A stretch of DNA of 64,000 nt from Aphidius gifuensis (taxonomy: Eukaryota > Arthropoda > Insecta > Hymenoptera > Braconidae), in the NCBI RefSeq assembly GCF_014905175.1, contig NC_057790.1:16828469-16892468 (forward strand). Direction: 5' to 3'. The translations under genes and the position numbers were made by a program. Shown here in pieces: positions 11,042 through 24,320 of the stretch. The notes below the pieces were generated by a model, which was given only the letters and a program-made list of their open reading frames with translations, had not been told where the DNA came from and made no database searches. Every line of letters begins with the position of its first letter. Position 1 is the first letter of the stretch.

Positions 11042-14000
11042 CTGTAGCAAAAAAAAATTACAAAATTTTCTCAATTAACAATATTTATTATTAATCAATT
11101 TTTAATGAATGAAAATAATTTATGACAAATTTAAAGTGTCATACGTACCATGCAGAAAATTTTGAATACAGCATTTATTTTTTATTTTTGTTTTATTTTG
11201 CAAAAAAAAGGTAAGCAAGTGTATGCATAATTATTAAAAGAAAATTTTTTTTTTTTAATCAATTGAACAATGTTTAAAGCAAATTAATTAATAAAATTTG
11301 TATATGTATGTTTTGTTTTTTTTTTAAATAAAAATTATAAGAAAACAAGGAAAAAACATTTTTGGCATTTGATAATTGATTTATTAATAATTCACGTGTC
11401 ATTCATCATAAGTTAATAATAAGCAAAATTAATAATTTTTTTATTTTTCTGTTAAACAAAACAAATGGTTTGATATTTTTTTTTTTTATAACAACAAACA
11501 CATTCACACACTCGCAATAGTTTGAAAGAAGATACTGATTTTTTATTATTTATTTTCACACAGTATTTTAATTATTATTAACTTTTTTTTTCGGTAATTA
11601 TCACTCTCAAAATTTGACTATTACATTGATTTAATTATTATTTCATATCAACAAGGCATTAATAATTACTTTAATTCAGCAAGAAATAAAAAAATCATCA
11701 AAAACTTGTGAATAAAAAAAAAAAGAAAAAGTCCATTATACATGAATTTGATTTTTCTTTTTTTTTTTTTTGCTTTTACTACAAATATTTGTCTACAACT
11801 ATGCTACTTCTTTTTTTTTTTTTTTTTTTCTTTTTGCATACAGTAGAACAATTCAAATAATTTTTTGTGATCGTTGATTTTTTTTTTTTTTAAATATTTA
11901 TATTTGTTATTGTTTGTTCGTGTATTTTTAAGGGTCCCGCCCTTTTTTTTTTTTGTTTTTTTTTTAAATTTTCTCTTCGAGAGAGACGGATGGGATCCAC
12001 AAAAATATGCAAACCAGACATAAATATATTTATAATATAATAATAATTATTTTAATATTTTAATTCTTATTATTTAAATCTAAAAAAATGTTGAAAAAAA
12101 TTATTCTTATTATTGATCATTTTTTTGCATATTTTTTTTCGTTTTCAATTATTGTTTTTTAAATTTACAAAATATCAGAAGATCCCTAACGCTCTACTCT
12201 TTATTGTAAACAATGGCACATTAACAAACAAAAAATATTTTTTTTTTTATATAAAGTAATAATAGCTAATAGTAAATATTTAAAAAAAAAACGACTTTTT
12301 ATTAATTAATTACACTTAAACTTAAGAATTTATTATTTCCAATTCAAATTTGTATTTTTTGTTTCTCTGATATCAAAGTACGAAAAAAAAAATATACTAA
12401 ATAATAATATAATAATAAAAATAATATAAAGTTTATAATAAATGAATATAATATTTAAATATATGCCATAAAAAAAGAAAAAAAAAAAAAAAAACGTTAC
12501 AGATCTTCTATAATTTGATTAATATTGTATAATAAAATTTGTCTAATGAAAAATAATTATTATAATGTAAAAATAATATTTACAAAATAAAAAATAATAA
12601 ACTTGTAATAAATTTATATATAAATCAATGAAGAAAAAAATATTAAATCAACAAAAAAAAAAAAAAATAAAATAATAATAGATGAATAATAAAATTGATA
12701 AGTTGAATATTGACATATCATAGATCATTCAGTCGCATTGAATTAAAATTCGTGTGATTATTACTATTGTTATGATGATTTGGCCTGTGCAATGTGCTGT
12801 TTATTGTTAATGGACCTACCATATGACCAGGTCTTGCCCATGTATAAACATATCCATCTTGACAAGCAGTTACAAAACAATCTTCTCTAAATACTAATTC
12901 AGTCAGTCTTTCATGTGCCAATTTTTTACAAACAAGTGGTTCAAGTACTGGACACTCATCAAAACGTGGACACCATGATGTACCAATTAACCTCATTGGA
13001 TCATCCATCACAGAAGTATTTTGTTGTTTATTATTACCACTACCACCACCAATACCACTGATAAAATTATTAGCATTGTTACCATTTGTTGTATTATTAC
13101 TACTTGTTGATTTTTCACCACCACCACCACTACTACTACCACCATTATTATTTTGCACTGTTGATGTATTACTATTGTTACTTGTACTACTACCACGCAT
13201 TGTTAAACTAAAATTTCTTTTATGATTATCACTAGTTTTACAACGATCACTACCAAAACCAAGACCAGCAAATCTTTGTGTTATTGAATTAACTGTTGAT
13301 ACAGCAACATTTGTTGTTGTTGATGCTGCTGCTGCTGCTGTTGTTGTTGCTGTAGTTGTTATTGCTGCTGATGATGTTGTTGCTGTTGCTGTTGCTGTTG
13401 TTGATGATGATGTTGTATTATTACTTGAAGAATAATTATTTGTATTGGTATTATTAAAAATTGCATCATTATTAATAACACCACCAATTGTTGTTGTTGT
13501 ATCTTTTGATAAACTTGTATTATTAATATTATTATTATATTTTGAATGATTATGATGATGATTTGTAGTTGCTGTACCATTACCACTTGTAAATATACCA
13601 GTTGTTGAAAATGTACCAGAGCTTGTTGTTGATGGACGTTGTTTTGTACATACTGGTTGTCTTAATACATCTTCAGTAATATCCCATAAACATAATTGTG
13701 TATCTTCAGATACACTACCAAGTCTATAACATGTACTACCAGGTACTTTTAATTCAGAACTACATGAATTTCTATTTGATGATGTATTAAAATTTTGTGA
13801 TGCTGTTGATATACGTTTAATTTTATCATTATTATAATGATTATTATGATTATTTTGTGTTAATGTTATTGTTTCATCATCTGAACCACTAAAATCACCA
13901 TCAGGTTCACAATATGATGTTGTAAATGGATCAAATGCAACAACACTAACCCAACTATGATGTCCTTGTCCTCTAGCAACAACACGTTTATCAATAAAAC

Positions 14001-15241
14001 TCCATATTGTTACAAGATCATCTTCACCACCAACAACAACATAACGTCCATCTGGTGACCAACAAACACATAAAAAACCACCAAAATAACTACGTGCTGA
14101 ACCAACTAATTCCATTGTATCATAATGAAATACACGTAAAAAACCATCTTGTGATACAACAGCTAAATTTGTACCACATGGACTAAATGAAAATTCATTA
14201 ATACAACAATTATCAGCACCAATAACCCATCTATATAATGGATTTCTTGTTGATTTTGTTTTACATGTATGTATTGCATAACCATCACCAGATTTAAATG
14301 GTTGATAATGTGGTGGTGTTGTGCCACATGGTAATTCCCAATTATATAAATATAATTGTCCAGAACTATGTGATACAATAAATAAATTACTTGATCCTGG
14401 TACCCATTTAATACATGTTACTTTTGTTTTATCAATGAGCCTCTGTAAATTTAAAACAACAACAAAAAAAAAAACATTAAATTTAATATTAATAGTAGTT
14501 TATTTAATAATATGATAATTACCTCTTCATTGTATAATTTATTTAATTCTTTTTTTATTGGATCAATTAATTGTATTTGTCCAGTTGAAAAACCAACAAG
14601 TAATGGTGCAATATCAGCTGTTGCTGTTGTTTGATTAAAATTATGACATGTTGGATTTGTACCTTTGTATAATTTTTTATCAACGGGTTTATTTAAATCC
14701 ACTGCCTGTTTAAAAATATTTCATATAAATTATTAGATTTACATTTAGATAATAGAATAGGCGTGGTGACTTTGGAGTTGAAAATATGAATATTATCAAA
14801 AATAAAGAAAAAAATATATATTTAATGATGATAACAGAATTAAGGTTAGACAAATAATCATGATGAATTTAATTTAATAGCAGGAAAAGAAAAATTAGCA
14901 ATTAAATGAAAAGAGAAAAATGATATAAGAAAAATGGTTGATGTTTAATTTTATATGATAAATTGAATTACCTTTTTAACACCACGATAAAGGTATACAT
15001 ATAATTCTTTGCCAAAATTAAAACACATACGATCACCAAGTCCTTGTATACCAGCAGGATCAGCTGGATCCGGTAATGTTACAAATGACACACGAACTGA
15101 TGCACTACCTCTTGTATCTGTATTGCCAACTCTATTTGGCCTCGAATATTCTGATAATGTCATTAATTTATATATACCTTCACGTGTAACAAATTGTGTT
15201 TTCAAGTCTTCTTTTCCCCCGCTATCCAGTTGAACAGCCAT
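10973..15241 (-). CDS. WDR20: WD repeat protein WDR20 (DMWD family), about 714 aa
   Basis: Exons in coding order are 15241-14972, 14705-14523, 14442-12820 and 11041-10973, all in phase. WDR20 is a beta-propeller partner that, with UAF1, activates USP12/USP46 deubiquitinases. The conserved N-terminus is KTQFVTREGIYKL, then FVTLPDPADP; exon 2 has LVGFSTGQIQLIDPIKKE; exon 3 has the WD units (SYFGGFLCVCWSPDGRYVV, VVVGGEDDLVTIWSF, WVSVVAFDPFTTSY, LCLWDITEDVL, TACQDGYVYTWARPGH). A long Asn/Ser/Thr-rich insertion (about 13021-13620) splits the last two blades, as in other family members but expanded here by CAA/ACA-type repeats. The donor after GHM at 12819 fits a remote last exon encoding LGQGQTLTQI and ending STTV. 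Without that splice the frame continues to a TGA at 12718 (725 aa). The gene shares a divergent promoter region with Trax. Confidence 0.9.
11042..12717. other. Intron / 3' UTR of WDR20, low complexity
   Basis: Long A and T runs only. This is the proposed last intron of WDR20 and, for the read-through isoform, its 3' UTR. No open frames or repeats with recognisable termini were seen. Confidence 0.5.
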
Positions 15242-16210
15242 CTTATCACCGGAGGTTCAATAGACAAGTTCATCAGATACTCAATATAATTTTTATAATA
15301 TATTTATTATAAAAAAAAAAAAAAAACCAACACACTCACACACAAATCACGTATACAATATGTAATATATACACAGATAATAGAAAATTATAATTTTGTA
15401 AATAATTTTTTTTTTAATTTACATTAACAATTATTAGCTTTTAAATTATTTAATTTTTTTTTTTTTTTTTTTTTAATTTTATTGATATACAGTGACACTG
15501 TTATTACTAATTTAATTTTTTTAATGAAATAACTGAGATAATTAATTTTATAATCACGAGTGTATGACTATTATCATATCACTTTTTATTAACCAATAAT
15601 ATTCATAGAATAGTCATTTAACTATGGAAATTTTGCACGACATTTATTTTTTTTTTCACGCATGGAAGTGCATTAGAAGCATTTCATGACGAGTGTTTTG
15701 TATTGAGTGTATGACTTTCTTGATGCTTTACAATTTTCCAGAAGCGCCACTGTACACATGACAAAATTGCTTTTAATGTTTATTACTAAAATATACTTTA
15801 AATATTTTAAATAACAATCAGTATTTATTTACAACAACAATTGATGTAAATTTATGCTTTATATGATAAACAAATAAACAATAAACTCAAAATAATTTTG
15901 AGTATTTTCATTTAAGCCTTTTGTACACCAGCAAATTATGAAAATTAAATTTTTAATTATAAATTAAACTATTGTTTAAAAAAAAGATGATTAAATTATC
16001 TATAAGCTATTGCAATTAATTGATTAATTTTAATTGTGTTGATTTAGAAATAAAAATGTTAAAAATTATTCGAATTTTTTTTTGTTTCTAGTGTATAAAA
16101 GACTTAATGTTTTTTAACCAATCTTATGTCTCGTGTAATAATATTATTGTTGATATTATTGTAGATGTCAAAAACCGATTTACAAAATAGTAAACAATAC
16201 CAAAAACACC
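15242..16210. promoter_or_regulatory. Divergent promoter region of WDR20 (-) and Trax (+)
   Basis: The two start codons are 969 bases apart on opposite strands, so this interval must hold both promoters. A less AT-rich patch with AGCGCCACT lies near 15741-15760. A similar GGCGCCACTT lies near 23393, upstream of TMEM192. No TATA box was identified with confidence. Confidence 0.5.
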
Positions 16211-17177
16211 ATGAGTGCAAATAAAAGTGAGTAAATTAAATAAAAAGAAGAAAAACGATATTAAAATAATTTTTTTTCTATTAATTCTAGATAAAGATGC
16301 TGATAGAAATCGTCGTAATCGTTCGAGTAAAATAAATTTTGGTGATAAAGGTAAACAAGTACTTGAAAATATTGATGAAAATAATTCAGTTATAAAACAA
16401 TTTCGTGAATATTCATTAGAGCTAGATAATAAACATGATCGTTATGAAAAAATTGTAAAATTTAATCGTGATATTACAATTGAAAGTAAAAGAATAATAT
16501 TTTTACTTCATGCTATTGATAAAGATAGTAAACGTGATAAAATACTTAATGATGCTAAGATACGTCTTGATAATTTAACAAAAACTTTATTTAAAAATAT
16601 TGCTATGGAATTAGATGGTCAAGATCAATATCAATATTTACGTGCATATCGTGGTGGTTTACAAGAATTTATTGAAGCATTAACATTTTATCATTATCTT
16701 GATTCAAATAAATTAATTCATTGGATTGATTTTGAGGATAGTTTTACATATAATATTGAATCTGTTAAACAGCCAGATGATGGTGATGATGATGATGTTA
16801 CGTTTGTTGATAAATCAAAAACAATAAATACATTATTACCACCAAGTGAATATATACTTGGTGTTGTTGATCTTACTGGTGAATTAATGCGTAAATGTAT
16901 TAGTGATTTATCAACTGGTGATATTACAAGTTGTTTTAAAACTTGTAATATTGTTAGAGATATGTATTCTGCTTTTCTTGGTATATATGGTATGATGGGA
17001 AAAGAATTAAATAAAAAAATATATACATTGAAACAAAGTTTAACTAAAATGGAAAATGTTTGTTATACAATCAAAATACGTGGATCAGAAATACCAAAAC
17101 ACATGTTGGCTGATGTTGTTTGTGTAACACATGATGATTATAATGATGAAAATGAATCATACAATGAATTTACATAA
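16211..17177 (+). CDS. Trax: Translin-associated factor X (Trax/TSNAX), 300 aa
   Basis: Exons are 16211-16226 (16 coding bases) and 16291-17177, joined in phase. Trax is the catalytic subunit of C3PO, the Translin-Trax endonuclease that removes passenger strands of siRNA from Argonaute and processes tRNA fragments. All four metal-binding acidic residues of the nuclease site are visible: E131 and E134 in GGLQEFIEA, and D199 and E203 in VVDLTGELM. These correspond to human E126, E129, D193 and E197. The C-terminal block SEIPKHMLADVV is also conserved. The human protein is 290 aa. The N-terminus is basic (RNRRNRSSK). An acidic insertion (DDGDDDDVTF, about residue 170-180) and an acidic C-terminal tail look lineage-specific. 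Confidence 0.95.
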
Positions 17178-18032
17178 ATTAAATTTACATCATATTTGTA
17201 TTATTTTAAATGATAGTTTTAAATTGAATTAATTTATTTTTCATTTGTAAAATAATATTGTTAGTAATATTTAAATGTTAAATAAACATTTTGACAAAAT
17301 TTTATACATTTATCATTCAGTTTTGCTATAAAAATAATTTTTTAAATTAATTGAATAATTTTTTTTTTTTTCCATTATTTAAAATTAATAACAAATGAAA
17401 ATGTTTTTTAAATTTTTTAATAATGAATTTTCTTTATATTAAATATCAATACAACAAGTGTAATTATTAAATTAATTTTTACAAATAAATAAACAGCAGG
17501 CTTTAACATTTAAAAAGAAATTTTTTACATTTTTTTTTTTTCGTTTCAATTTGCTTATTTAAATCTGTAAATTTTTAAATTAAAAATATTCTACTGGGTA
17601 TTATTAATTTACACACATGTTTTAAAATATTTATACAAAAATTTCTCAAGATTTTATTTATTATTGGTAAGAGCATGCGCGTTATTAAATAACACGTGGG
17701 GAAATAATGAGCTGTTTTCTTAGCAAAATCTACAATTCAGATTTTAGTCTCGTTGAGACATGATAAATAATTTTACCTAACACTCCGTTATAATTATTGT
17801 TGTTGGATTTAAAATAAATCGAAAAACATGATATTTTTTATATAAATAATTTAAATCAACTGATTAATCTAATTTCAAATAAAAACAAATGGATTAACTC
17901 TATTTGAAAACAAAAAAAAGAAAAAAAAAAAAAGGTTTAATTCAATTTTGTAAAAGTGATTGACAAGTATCAAATTACGTATAAAATAATTTAATAAACA
18001 AGTGTAAATTTGATATATATATAAATTTAATA
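17178..18032. other. Intergenic, AT-rich
   Basis: This is the Trax 3' UTR and the upstream region of the first InaF gene. A slightly GC-richer patch (GAGCATGCGCGTTATTAAATAACACGTGG) near 17671-17700 contains TTATTTAA-like symmetry and an E-box CACGTG, and may belong to the promoter of the following gene. No coding exon was seen. Confidence 0.4.
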
Positions 18033-18623
18033 ATGGGATCTGAGAATAAAAATGAAGATAGTAAAAACAATGCAACTAGTGAAGAGTCAAAAGCTTCAAT
18101 TTACGAAAATCGTCCAGGAATGAAAAAAATTATTCGTGTATTAACTGTACTTGCATATTTAGTATCAGTTAGTTTTGTGGCAATTGTATTAAGTGGTTAT
18201 TATGTTTTTTTATGGCATCCACCAAATCCAACAATAACAATGCAAGCTGCATTAAAAAGTAGTGATGTACATGCTGAATATTTAATTGATCCAAAACCAT
18301 CAAATATTAAATTACAATTAAAAAATAATCATGATATTGTGGAAAAAATTTATTTATTTAATCATAATATAAATAATACAAATAACAATGAGACTAATAA
18401 TTTAAATGATAAATTATTATTAAATAAAACAACAACAATTAAAAATCAAAATGAAAAGTTAATCAATGGAAATGATTGGAATTCAAGTCGAGTTGAAATT
18501 AAAAATATTACTAAAAAATTTACTAATGATTGGATTGATGATACAACATTTATAAATGATTCATCAACAATGAAAAATATTAATAAATTAATTGAGCCAT
18601 CAAGTATCAAAGGTGAGATATGA
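18033..18623 (+). CDS. InaF-motif membrane protein, first of a tandem pair
   Basis: An open frame of 196 codons. The N-terminal 30 residues are hydrophilic. They are followed by an InaF motif with one membrane helix (about residues 30-66: KKIIRVLTVLAYLVSVSF, then LSGYYVFLWHPPNP). The rest is Asn/Lys/Thr-rich and has several NxS/T sequons, suggesting it lies outside the cell or in the ER lumen. InaF-motif proteins are single-pass; fly InaF-B is needed for normal TRP channel function in photoreceptors, and vertebrates have INAFM1/2. A splice donor (AAAG|GTGAGAT) at 18613 interrupts the last codons, so the true C-terminus may lie in a downstream exon. One candidate begins at about 19070 after AATAACAG, but I cannot confirm it. 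The motif is confident; the 3' end is not. Confidence 0.8.
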   Translation: MGSENKNEDSKNNATSEESKASIYENRPGMKKIIRVLTVLAYLVSVSFVAIVLSGYYVFLWHPPNPTITMQAALKSSDVHAEYLIDPKPSNIKLQLKNNHDIVEKIYLFNHNINNTNNNETNNLNDKLLLNKTTTIKNQNEKLINGNDWNSSRVEIKNITKKFTNDWIDDTTFINDSSTMKNINKLIEPSSIKGEI

Positions 18624-20340
18624 ATTATTATTAATTTTATTTTTTAATATAAAAATTATTTTGTTATAATAAAAGCATTAGGAATCAGTATAATGTATAA
18701 TAAAATGAATCAGCATTTTACTTGTAAATGAGACCAGGGTTAGTCAAGTGATTGAGGGGCTTCATCATTATGTAACATTCATGAAAAAAAATTATCATTG
18801 AGTAAATTTATTTATATACTCTCATCGATAATGTATGTTTGGTTTTTCCAAATATTTTTTAAATTTATCTTAATTGGCTTTTTCAATTTGTCAAAATAAA
18901 TTACGATAAATTACGATGGTTTATTTTGTCGTTTAGCTGGTTTTTAAATTATCAATAATCAAGATTGATATACTTTAAATTTTCGTTAATTGATTTATGA
19001 ATAATTTTTATTTGTTATTTATAAATTTAAATATATATCTTGTTTTAATTTTAACGTTTAAATAACAGGGTGCGCGTTGTCAACAATAATTGGAAAGCAC
19101 TTCAAATTGCACGTGGTAATTTATATATTTTTTTTTTTTTTTTTTGAAAACAAAGGTGTGTCACCCTTCAAGATGATTAAGCCAATACAAATATTACCAT
19201 GTTATTTTATGTTATAGAGTCATTATGTTTCTAACATTGAAAGTGATAAAAGTAATTTGTAGTTTTGTATTTTTATATGATGAAATAATAATTATAAATG
19301 AAATTCAAGATAATTAATTAATAAAAAATTGATAATGTTGTTTACCTTTGATATTTTAATTAGTCTTAATTATTATTATTACTGAGTATTTAATTTATTT
19401 AACTTTTTTTTCTATTTTACGGAATATTTTCGTTTTTAAATTACTTTTTTTTTTTTTTACAACAGCCTTTTTACATGGCAATGGTTTAGATAATGACTGT
19501 TGTTATACTTTGTACCAGTATGAAAATATTTCAATGATAAATAAATGAAAAACTCGAGGGTTAATAAAACGATATTAATAAAATTTATTTTTCTTGTTTA
19601 GTTAATCATAGACCAACATGATTTAATTTTCTCCGACGTTCAACATGTTGTAATCATTTTTTTTTTTTCTACTAAATAATTTAGTGCAAAATAAAAAAAT
19701 TTATATACATTAATGTTTTGTAAATATATCCAGACAGTAAAAAAATACTTTCTTTTTGTTTTTTAAGATAAAAAATATGAGACGAGTCATGAATAACTCA
19801 TAAGATAAAAAAAAAAACTTGAGAATTTCGATTTAGTTTGAATGAAAAAAATACTCCAAAAAAAAAAAGAAAAATATGAATTATTAATCCTCCTCTTTTT
19901 TACCTTCTATATCTCACAAAATAAGCAAAAACAATAAATAAATAAAATAAGGATTAAAATCGAAATGAAATAAAGAAAAAAAAAATTGTAAAATTAAATT
20001 TTTTTTAATTGAATTTTTATAATTAAGTATACAACTTGACACACAAAATTTTATCGAGTTTTTTTTATTTAATATAATTTTTGTAAATGCGCAAGCTCAT
20101 AATGAAAAATAATATATAAAAAAAAAAAATATTTTACTCTACTTTATAGTAAGCTCATGAAGCACAGCGCAAGTCGCTGAAATACTGTTATTTTAATGGA
20201 ACAAATAAAATATAAATTAGTGATTTTAAAATTAATTTTTAATTGTGAATTTAAAACATACAGTTGATTTTATAATAAATAAAATAAAATAATAAATTTT
20301 ATAATTAATAAATTAATTGAAATAATATAAACTTTATAAA
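18624..20340. other. Spacer between the two InaF genes
   Basis: AT-rich with many A/T runs. A candidate 44-base exon at about 19070-19113 (GGTGCGCGTTGTCAAC...) has a plausible acceptor and a GTAATT donor and keeps the phase of the preceding gene, but no further exon could be chained. A GC-richer patch at about 20086-20180 (GCGCAAGCTC, AGCACAGCGCAAG) may be the promoter of the second gene. Confidence 0.4.
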
Positions 20341-21064
20341 ATGAAAAATATAAAACGTGATCATCTTTCGGTAAACACAATGCATGTACCAAAAAGAAAA
20401 ATGAGTGCACAAAATGTAATGGCAAGTATAACACGTACACTTGGTACACGTCATGAAACAAATACAAAAGCATCAAATGAAGTTATTTTTGCTGGTGAAG
20501 AAAGTAAAGATAAATTATACGAACCAAAACATCAACAAAAAGCATTTCGTGTTATGACTGTTATTGCGTATATGATATCAGTCAGTCTCGCCGCCATTAT
20601 ATTATCACTTTATTATTCTTTAATATGGGATCCAAAAGATCATCGTCAATTTTCAATAAGACAACAAAAATTATTAAATATAACAACAACTAAAGTTGAT
20701 TGTGTCAATCCAACATTGATCACTCAACTCGTTGATATATCTAAATCTGATGGTAATTAATTTTTACATTTTTGCTTATACAACAATTCTAACATTATTT
20801 TTTTATATTTTTTTAGTTACTCTGGATGATGACGATGATGATAAGATACTGTACAAGTCGGACAACAGTATATTTCTTGAAAAATTAAAAGCGAGTTATT
20901 CATCATTGATTGAACCTGATGATACACTTAATGATTCAACTTCAAATGGCTTCTTTAATACTTCACCAACATCTCCATCACTCGATGATGATGATGAAGA
21001 TTTTTCTGATGATTTAAATCATCAGTCAGATGATGATTTTGATCGTGAAAATATTACACATTGA
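20341..21064 (+). CDS. InaF-motif membrane protein, second of a tandem pair, 219 aa
   Basis: Exons are 20341-20752 and 20817-21064, joined in phase. The cytoplasmic-side N-terminus is basic (RKMSAQNVMASITRTLG). The InaF motif at about residues 58-98 reads YEPKHQQKAFRVMTVIAYMI, then SVSLAAIILSLYYSLIW, close to the INAFM1/2 core. The second exon encodes an acidic tail with DDDDDD and DDDDE runs and ends ENITH. The spacing and orientation of the two genes resemble the clustered inaF-A/B/C/D genes of Drosophila, so a channel- or receptor-accessory role is plausible but inferred. Later in-frame ATGs at 20380 and 20401 are alternative starts. Confidence 0.85.
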
Positions 21065-21768
21065 TTAATTATATTCATTACAAATTTCAAAACATCGAAT
21101 GTTTTTGTTATTTTATTTTAGAAAAAGAGACAGTTTTATTTAATATATATATAAAATAAATTATAAACATTGGTTAATTAATAAAGCATGATATAACATA
21201 TATTTTAATCATTTATTTATTGCATATAATTTTTTATTAATAAGTTGGATATATATAAAAAAAATCTAATCGTTTGATTATCAAATAAATAAAGAATAAT
21301 ATTTTAAATTATTTGAAATTTGTGATTAAAACTTGTACAACAAAGCTACATGTGGACAAGTATCAAAAAAAAAAAAAAAAAATTAATTTAAATCTTCGTT
21401 TTAATTTATCACAGTAACCTATTACCTATATATTTTTTTTTTTAAATTTTAAATTATAATTGAAAATCAAAAATTTATTATACAAATTTATTTTTATTTT
21501 TTTTTGGCTTTTCAATTAAATATTTTTTAAAATTAATTTGATAATTTATAAATTATATTGATTATTATTTATTCATTTAATTAGAACTTGTATATTTTAT
21601 AGAAAATTAACAGATCAATATATGGTAATTAAAAAATAAATTAATACAATTACAAGTTTCAATAAATATTGACATTTGTTTGAGTTTTGTTTTTCTATAA
21701 TTTTATGTGTATTAATTTTAAAGTGCTCAGAAACATGGCAACTTAGTCTAAAATTAAAATACATTGAC
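21065..21768. other. 3' flank between convergent InaF gene and TMEM192
   Basis: AT-rich UTR-like DNA with no coding or repeat structure that I can support. Confidence 0.5.
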
Positions 21769-22974
21769 TTACACTTCAGCACGTCTTTGTGATGCCAAAT
21801 GCATCATTCGATGGCTCAATTTAACATTATGATCTCTAAGATACCTAATTAAGTCAGCTTGTTTTTCCAATAATTCAGTTAAATTTGAGTCTTTTTGATG
21901 ATAACCAATTTCATTATTACCAGCATATGAATCATGAGTAAATGATGACAACCATTCTTCTCTCGTGACATCAGCTGGTGGTTTCATTCGATTAAATCGT
22001 CTAACACGTTCTAAAAACAAACAAACCACAATCAATTAATTATTCAATTTTTAACATCAAAAAAATATTATAATAAATACTAACTTATGTAGTTTATGTA
22101 AACAGGAACAATAACCATAAGTTCCAATGTTGTCAATAATAAAATATAATTAACTGGTGTTAATAATTCTGATTTAAGACAATATTCATCATAATTAATT
22201 TTATGTGTATGATGAAGTATTGCAGCAAGTAATAGATAAAATGTATTCCACAATGATGATGCAAATAGTGGAGTTCTAATATGTTGATAAGTTGATTGAT
22301 AAAAATCCAAATATCCACAAATACGTAATTTATGATGTTTATATTTAATAATATGACCAGTTATCATTATTATTAACCAGTAAAAACAATGCAAATATAA
22401 AAATATAAAATATGTGTTACATTTGTTATGTTCTTCTGGCCAAAGTGATATAAATATTATACCAATTATTTCAAGGCCAATCTGTAAATATAATACATAT
22501 ATATTAATTATATTTTTTATATTTAATTGATTGATTAAATTAATTAATTATTATTACTCCAAATAACAAAGGTATTGATGCAATTATTCCTGTATCAAGA
22601 GGTTGAAATTTTTCTTCATCTTGTGATGATAATACTGGTTGTAAGTATTCTTCTTCGTCCATGTTTGCTGGTCCATCAAAAAATACAGCACCCTAATTAA
22701 CAAAAAAACAAATCAACAAAATAGTTAATTATATTTACAACAAAGAAAAAATATAATTATGTGTTGATGTTTATTTAAACAAGTGTTGCAATGGATAATT
22801 GCTCAATATAAAATAATTATTGCAATTATTGCAAATGAATAAAAATATGTTGTTTTTTAACAACGTAGTTATTTTACATAAAAAAATAATTAAATAACAT
22901 GATAATAAATTAATTATAAATGTACTCACACTTGTTGGAGTATTTATATTGTCATGACGTGCTAAACTGACCAT
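21769..22974 (-). CDS. TMEM192: TMEM192, lysosomal/late-endosomal membrane protein, 272 aa
   Basis: Exons in coding order are 22974-22930, 22692-22558, 22481-22085 and 22010-21769, in phase. The total of 272 aa matches the human protein (271). TMEM192 is a four-pass, disulfide-linked dimer of lysosomes and late endosomes. Conserved pieces are HHKLRICGYLDFYQST after TM2, SSLWNTFYLLLAAIL in TM3, LLTTLELMVIVPVYINYI in TM4, RVRRFNRMKPP just after it, and the C-terminal coiled coil LTELLEKQADLIRYLRDHN. The acidic N-terminal segment (MDEEEYLQPVLSSQDEE) faces the cytosol. The start is the ATG at 22974; an upstream ATG at 22990 is out of frame. Confidence 0.92.
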
Positions 22975-23442
22975 GTTTTTCTTGAAACATGGGCGGAGCT
23001 GGAGTTGTAATACTCTATCGAAATTAATAAATTTGAAAAAAAACACACATAAATTGTTGTGATGAGTAATAATTTGATGACAGTTCAAGTGATTATGGAT
23101 CCGTTTGACTTTCTCTAGCCACTAGTGATTGTATTGGTTAAATATTCAATCTGGGGTTAACTAATTACACATACTGTCAAATAAAAAAACAAAAATATTA
23201 GATAACAAAATATCACAATTATTCATTATTACAATTATTAATTGATTGGTGATTATGAATAAATAATACCTGATTCATTAATCAATTGACGTTAGTTATT
23301 TGCTTTGTGTTTATTTTTTTATGGAGTTAATTGGCTAAAATATATTTTTTTATCAGATTATTGTAATGCGCAATTCCACTGTATTATTACAGCGGCGCCA
23401 CTTGGTCAATGCAGTGTGTGTGCAGGGAAAAGTGCATTTTAT

Positions 23443-23473
23443 TTCTCTCTCTCTCTCTCTCGCTCTGTCTCTC
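23443..23473. repeat. (CT)n microsatellite
   Basis: An uninterrupted CT run of about 10 units is followed by CGCTCTGTCTCTCT. It could act as a GAGA-type site near the TMEM192 promoter. Confidence 0.8.
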
Positions 23474-23700
23474 TTATTTTTATTTATGTTTAATTGTTTT
23501 AATGAAAAAAAAATTGTTCTTTAATTATTTGATATTATTTTGTCATACAATTGCTTTGTTTTATGACCATTTTTTAATAAATAGATGTCGGTAAAGCTGA
23601 TAAGGTTGAAAACTGTTGATACATAGACATTTTTCTATTTTTGAATTTGAATTTTCATTGAACTTTGCCAGTGTTGATATATATTTATGGAAAATTCCCG

Positions 23701-23890
23701 TGATGGAAATATTTATTTACTTTTTCTCCGTAATTGATTTATCATGAAATGAAAGCTGAAATTTTCTCAACTATTTCTTCGCTATTTCTATCTGATTTTT
23801 AAACGGAAAGACGGAGAAAAGTCTCCCGTATTTTTACTCCACGATTAGATCAATTACAAAGTATAAAAACGGAGAAATATTTCCACCATG
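23701..23890. mobile_element. TTCTCCG-family MITE, about 190 bp
   Basis: The termini TGATGGAAATATTT and the complement of TGGTGGAAATATTT are inverted. CTCCG motifs point inward from the left end, and CGGAGAAA motifs lie near the right end. No coding capacity. It is similar to the elements at 38338-38450 and 45697-46901. Confidence 0.6.
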
Positions 23891-24320
23891 AAATATCGTG
23901 AATAATTAAAATTAAAAGTAATTAGTCTGGTTTGATTGACTTAAATTTAACTACAAATTTATCGTACAAACTAGAGCTATAATAGAGAGGAAAACGAGAC
24001 ACTAGAGCTGTAATCAGAATCTGAAAAATAATACAAACAATACGCGACACTAAAATTGAGAAATAAGATATACGACACTTGAAGAATATTAATTTACAAC
24101 TAACAAATTAGACTGTCAAACTCAGATTTTAAAAAAGTTATACCTATTAATGTATTTCACCTTTATGTAAGTAATATTTATTTAATTACGTTGATATTCT
24201 TCATAAATGTTGATTTTTGCTTTTTGGCGCCATGTATTTATATATATATTTACAAATATATTTACAAATATATTAATATATTTGTTCAGATTATTTCCAA
24301 TTTGCTCAGAATTTTTCCAC

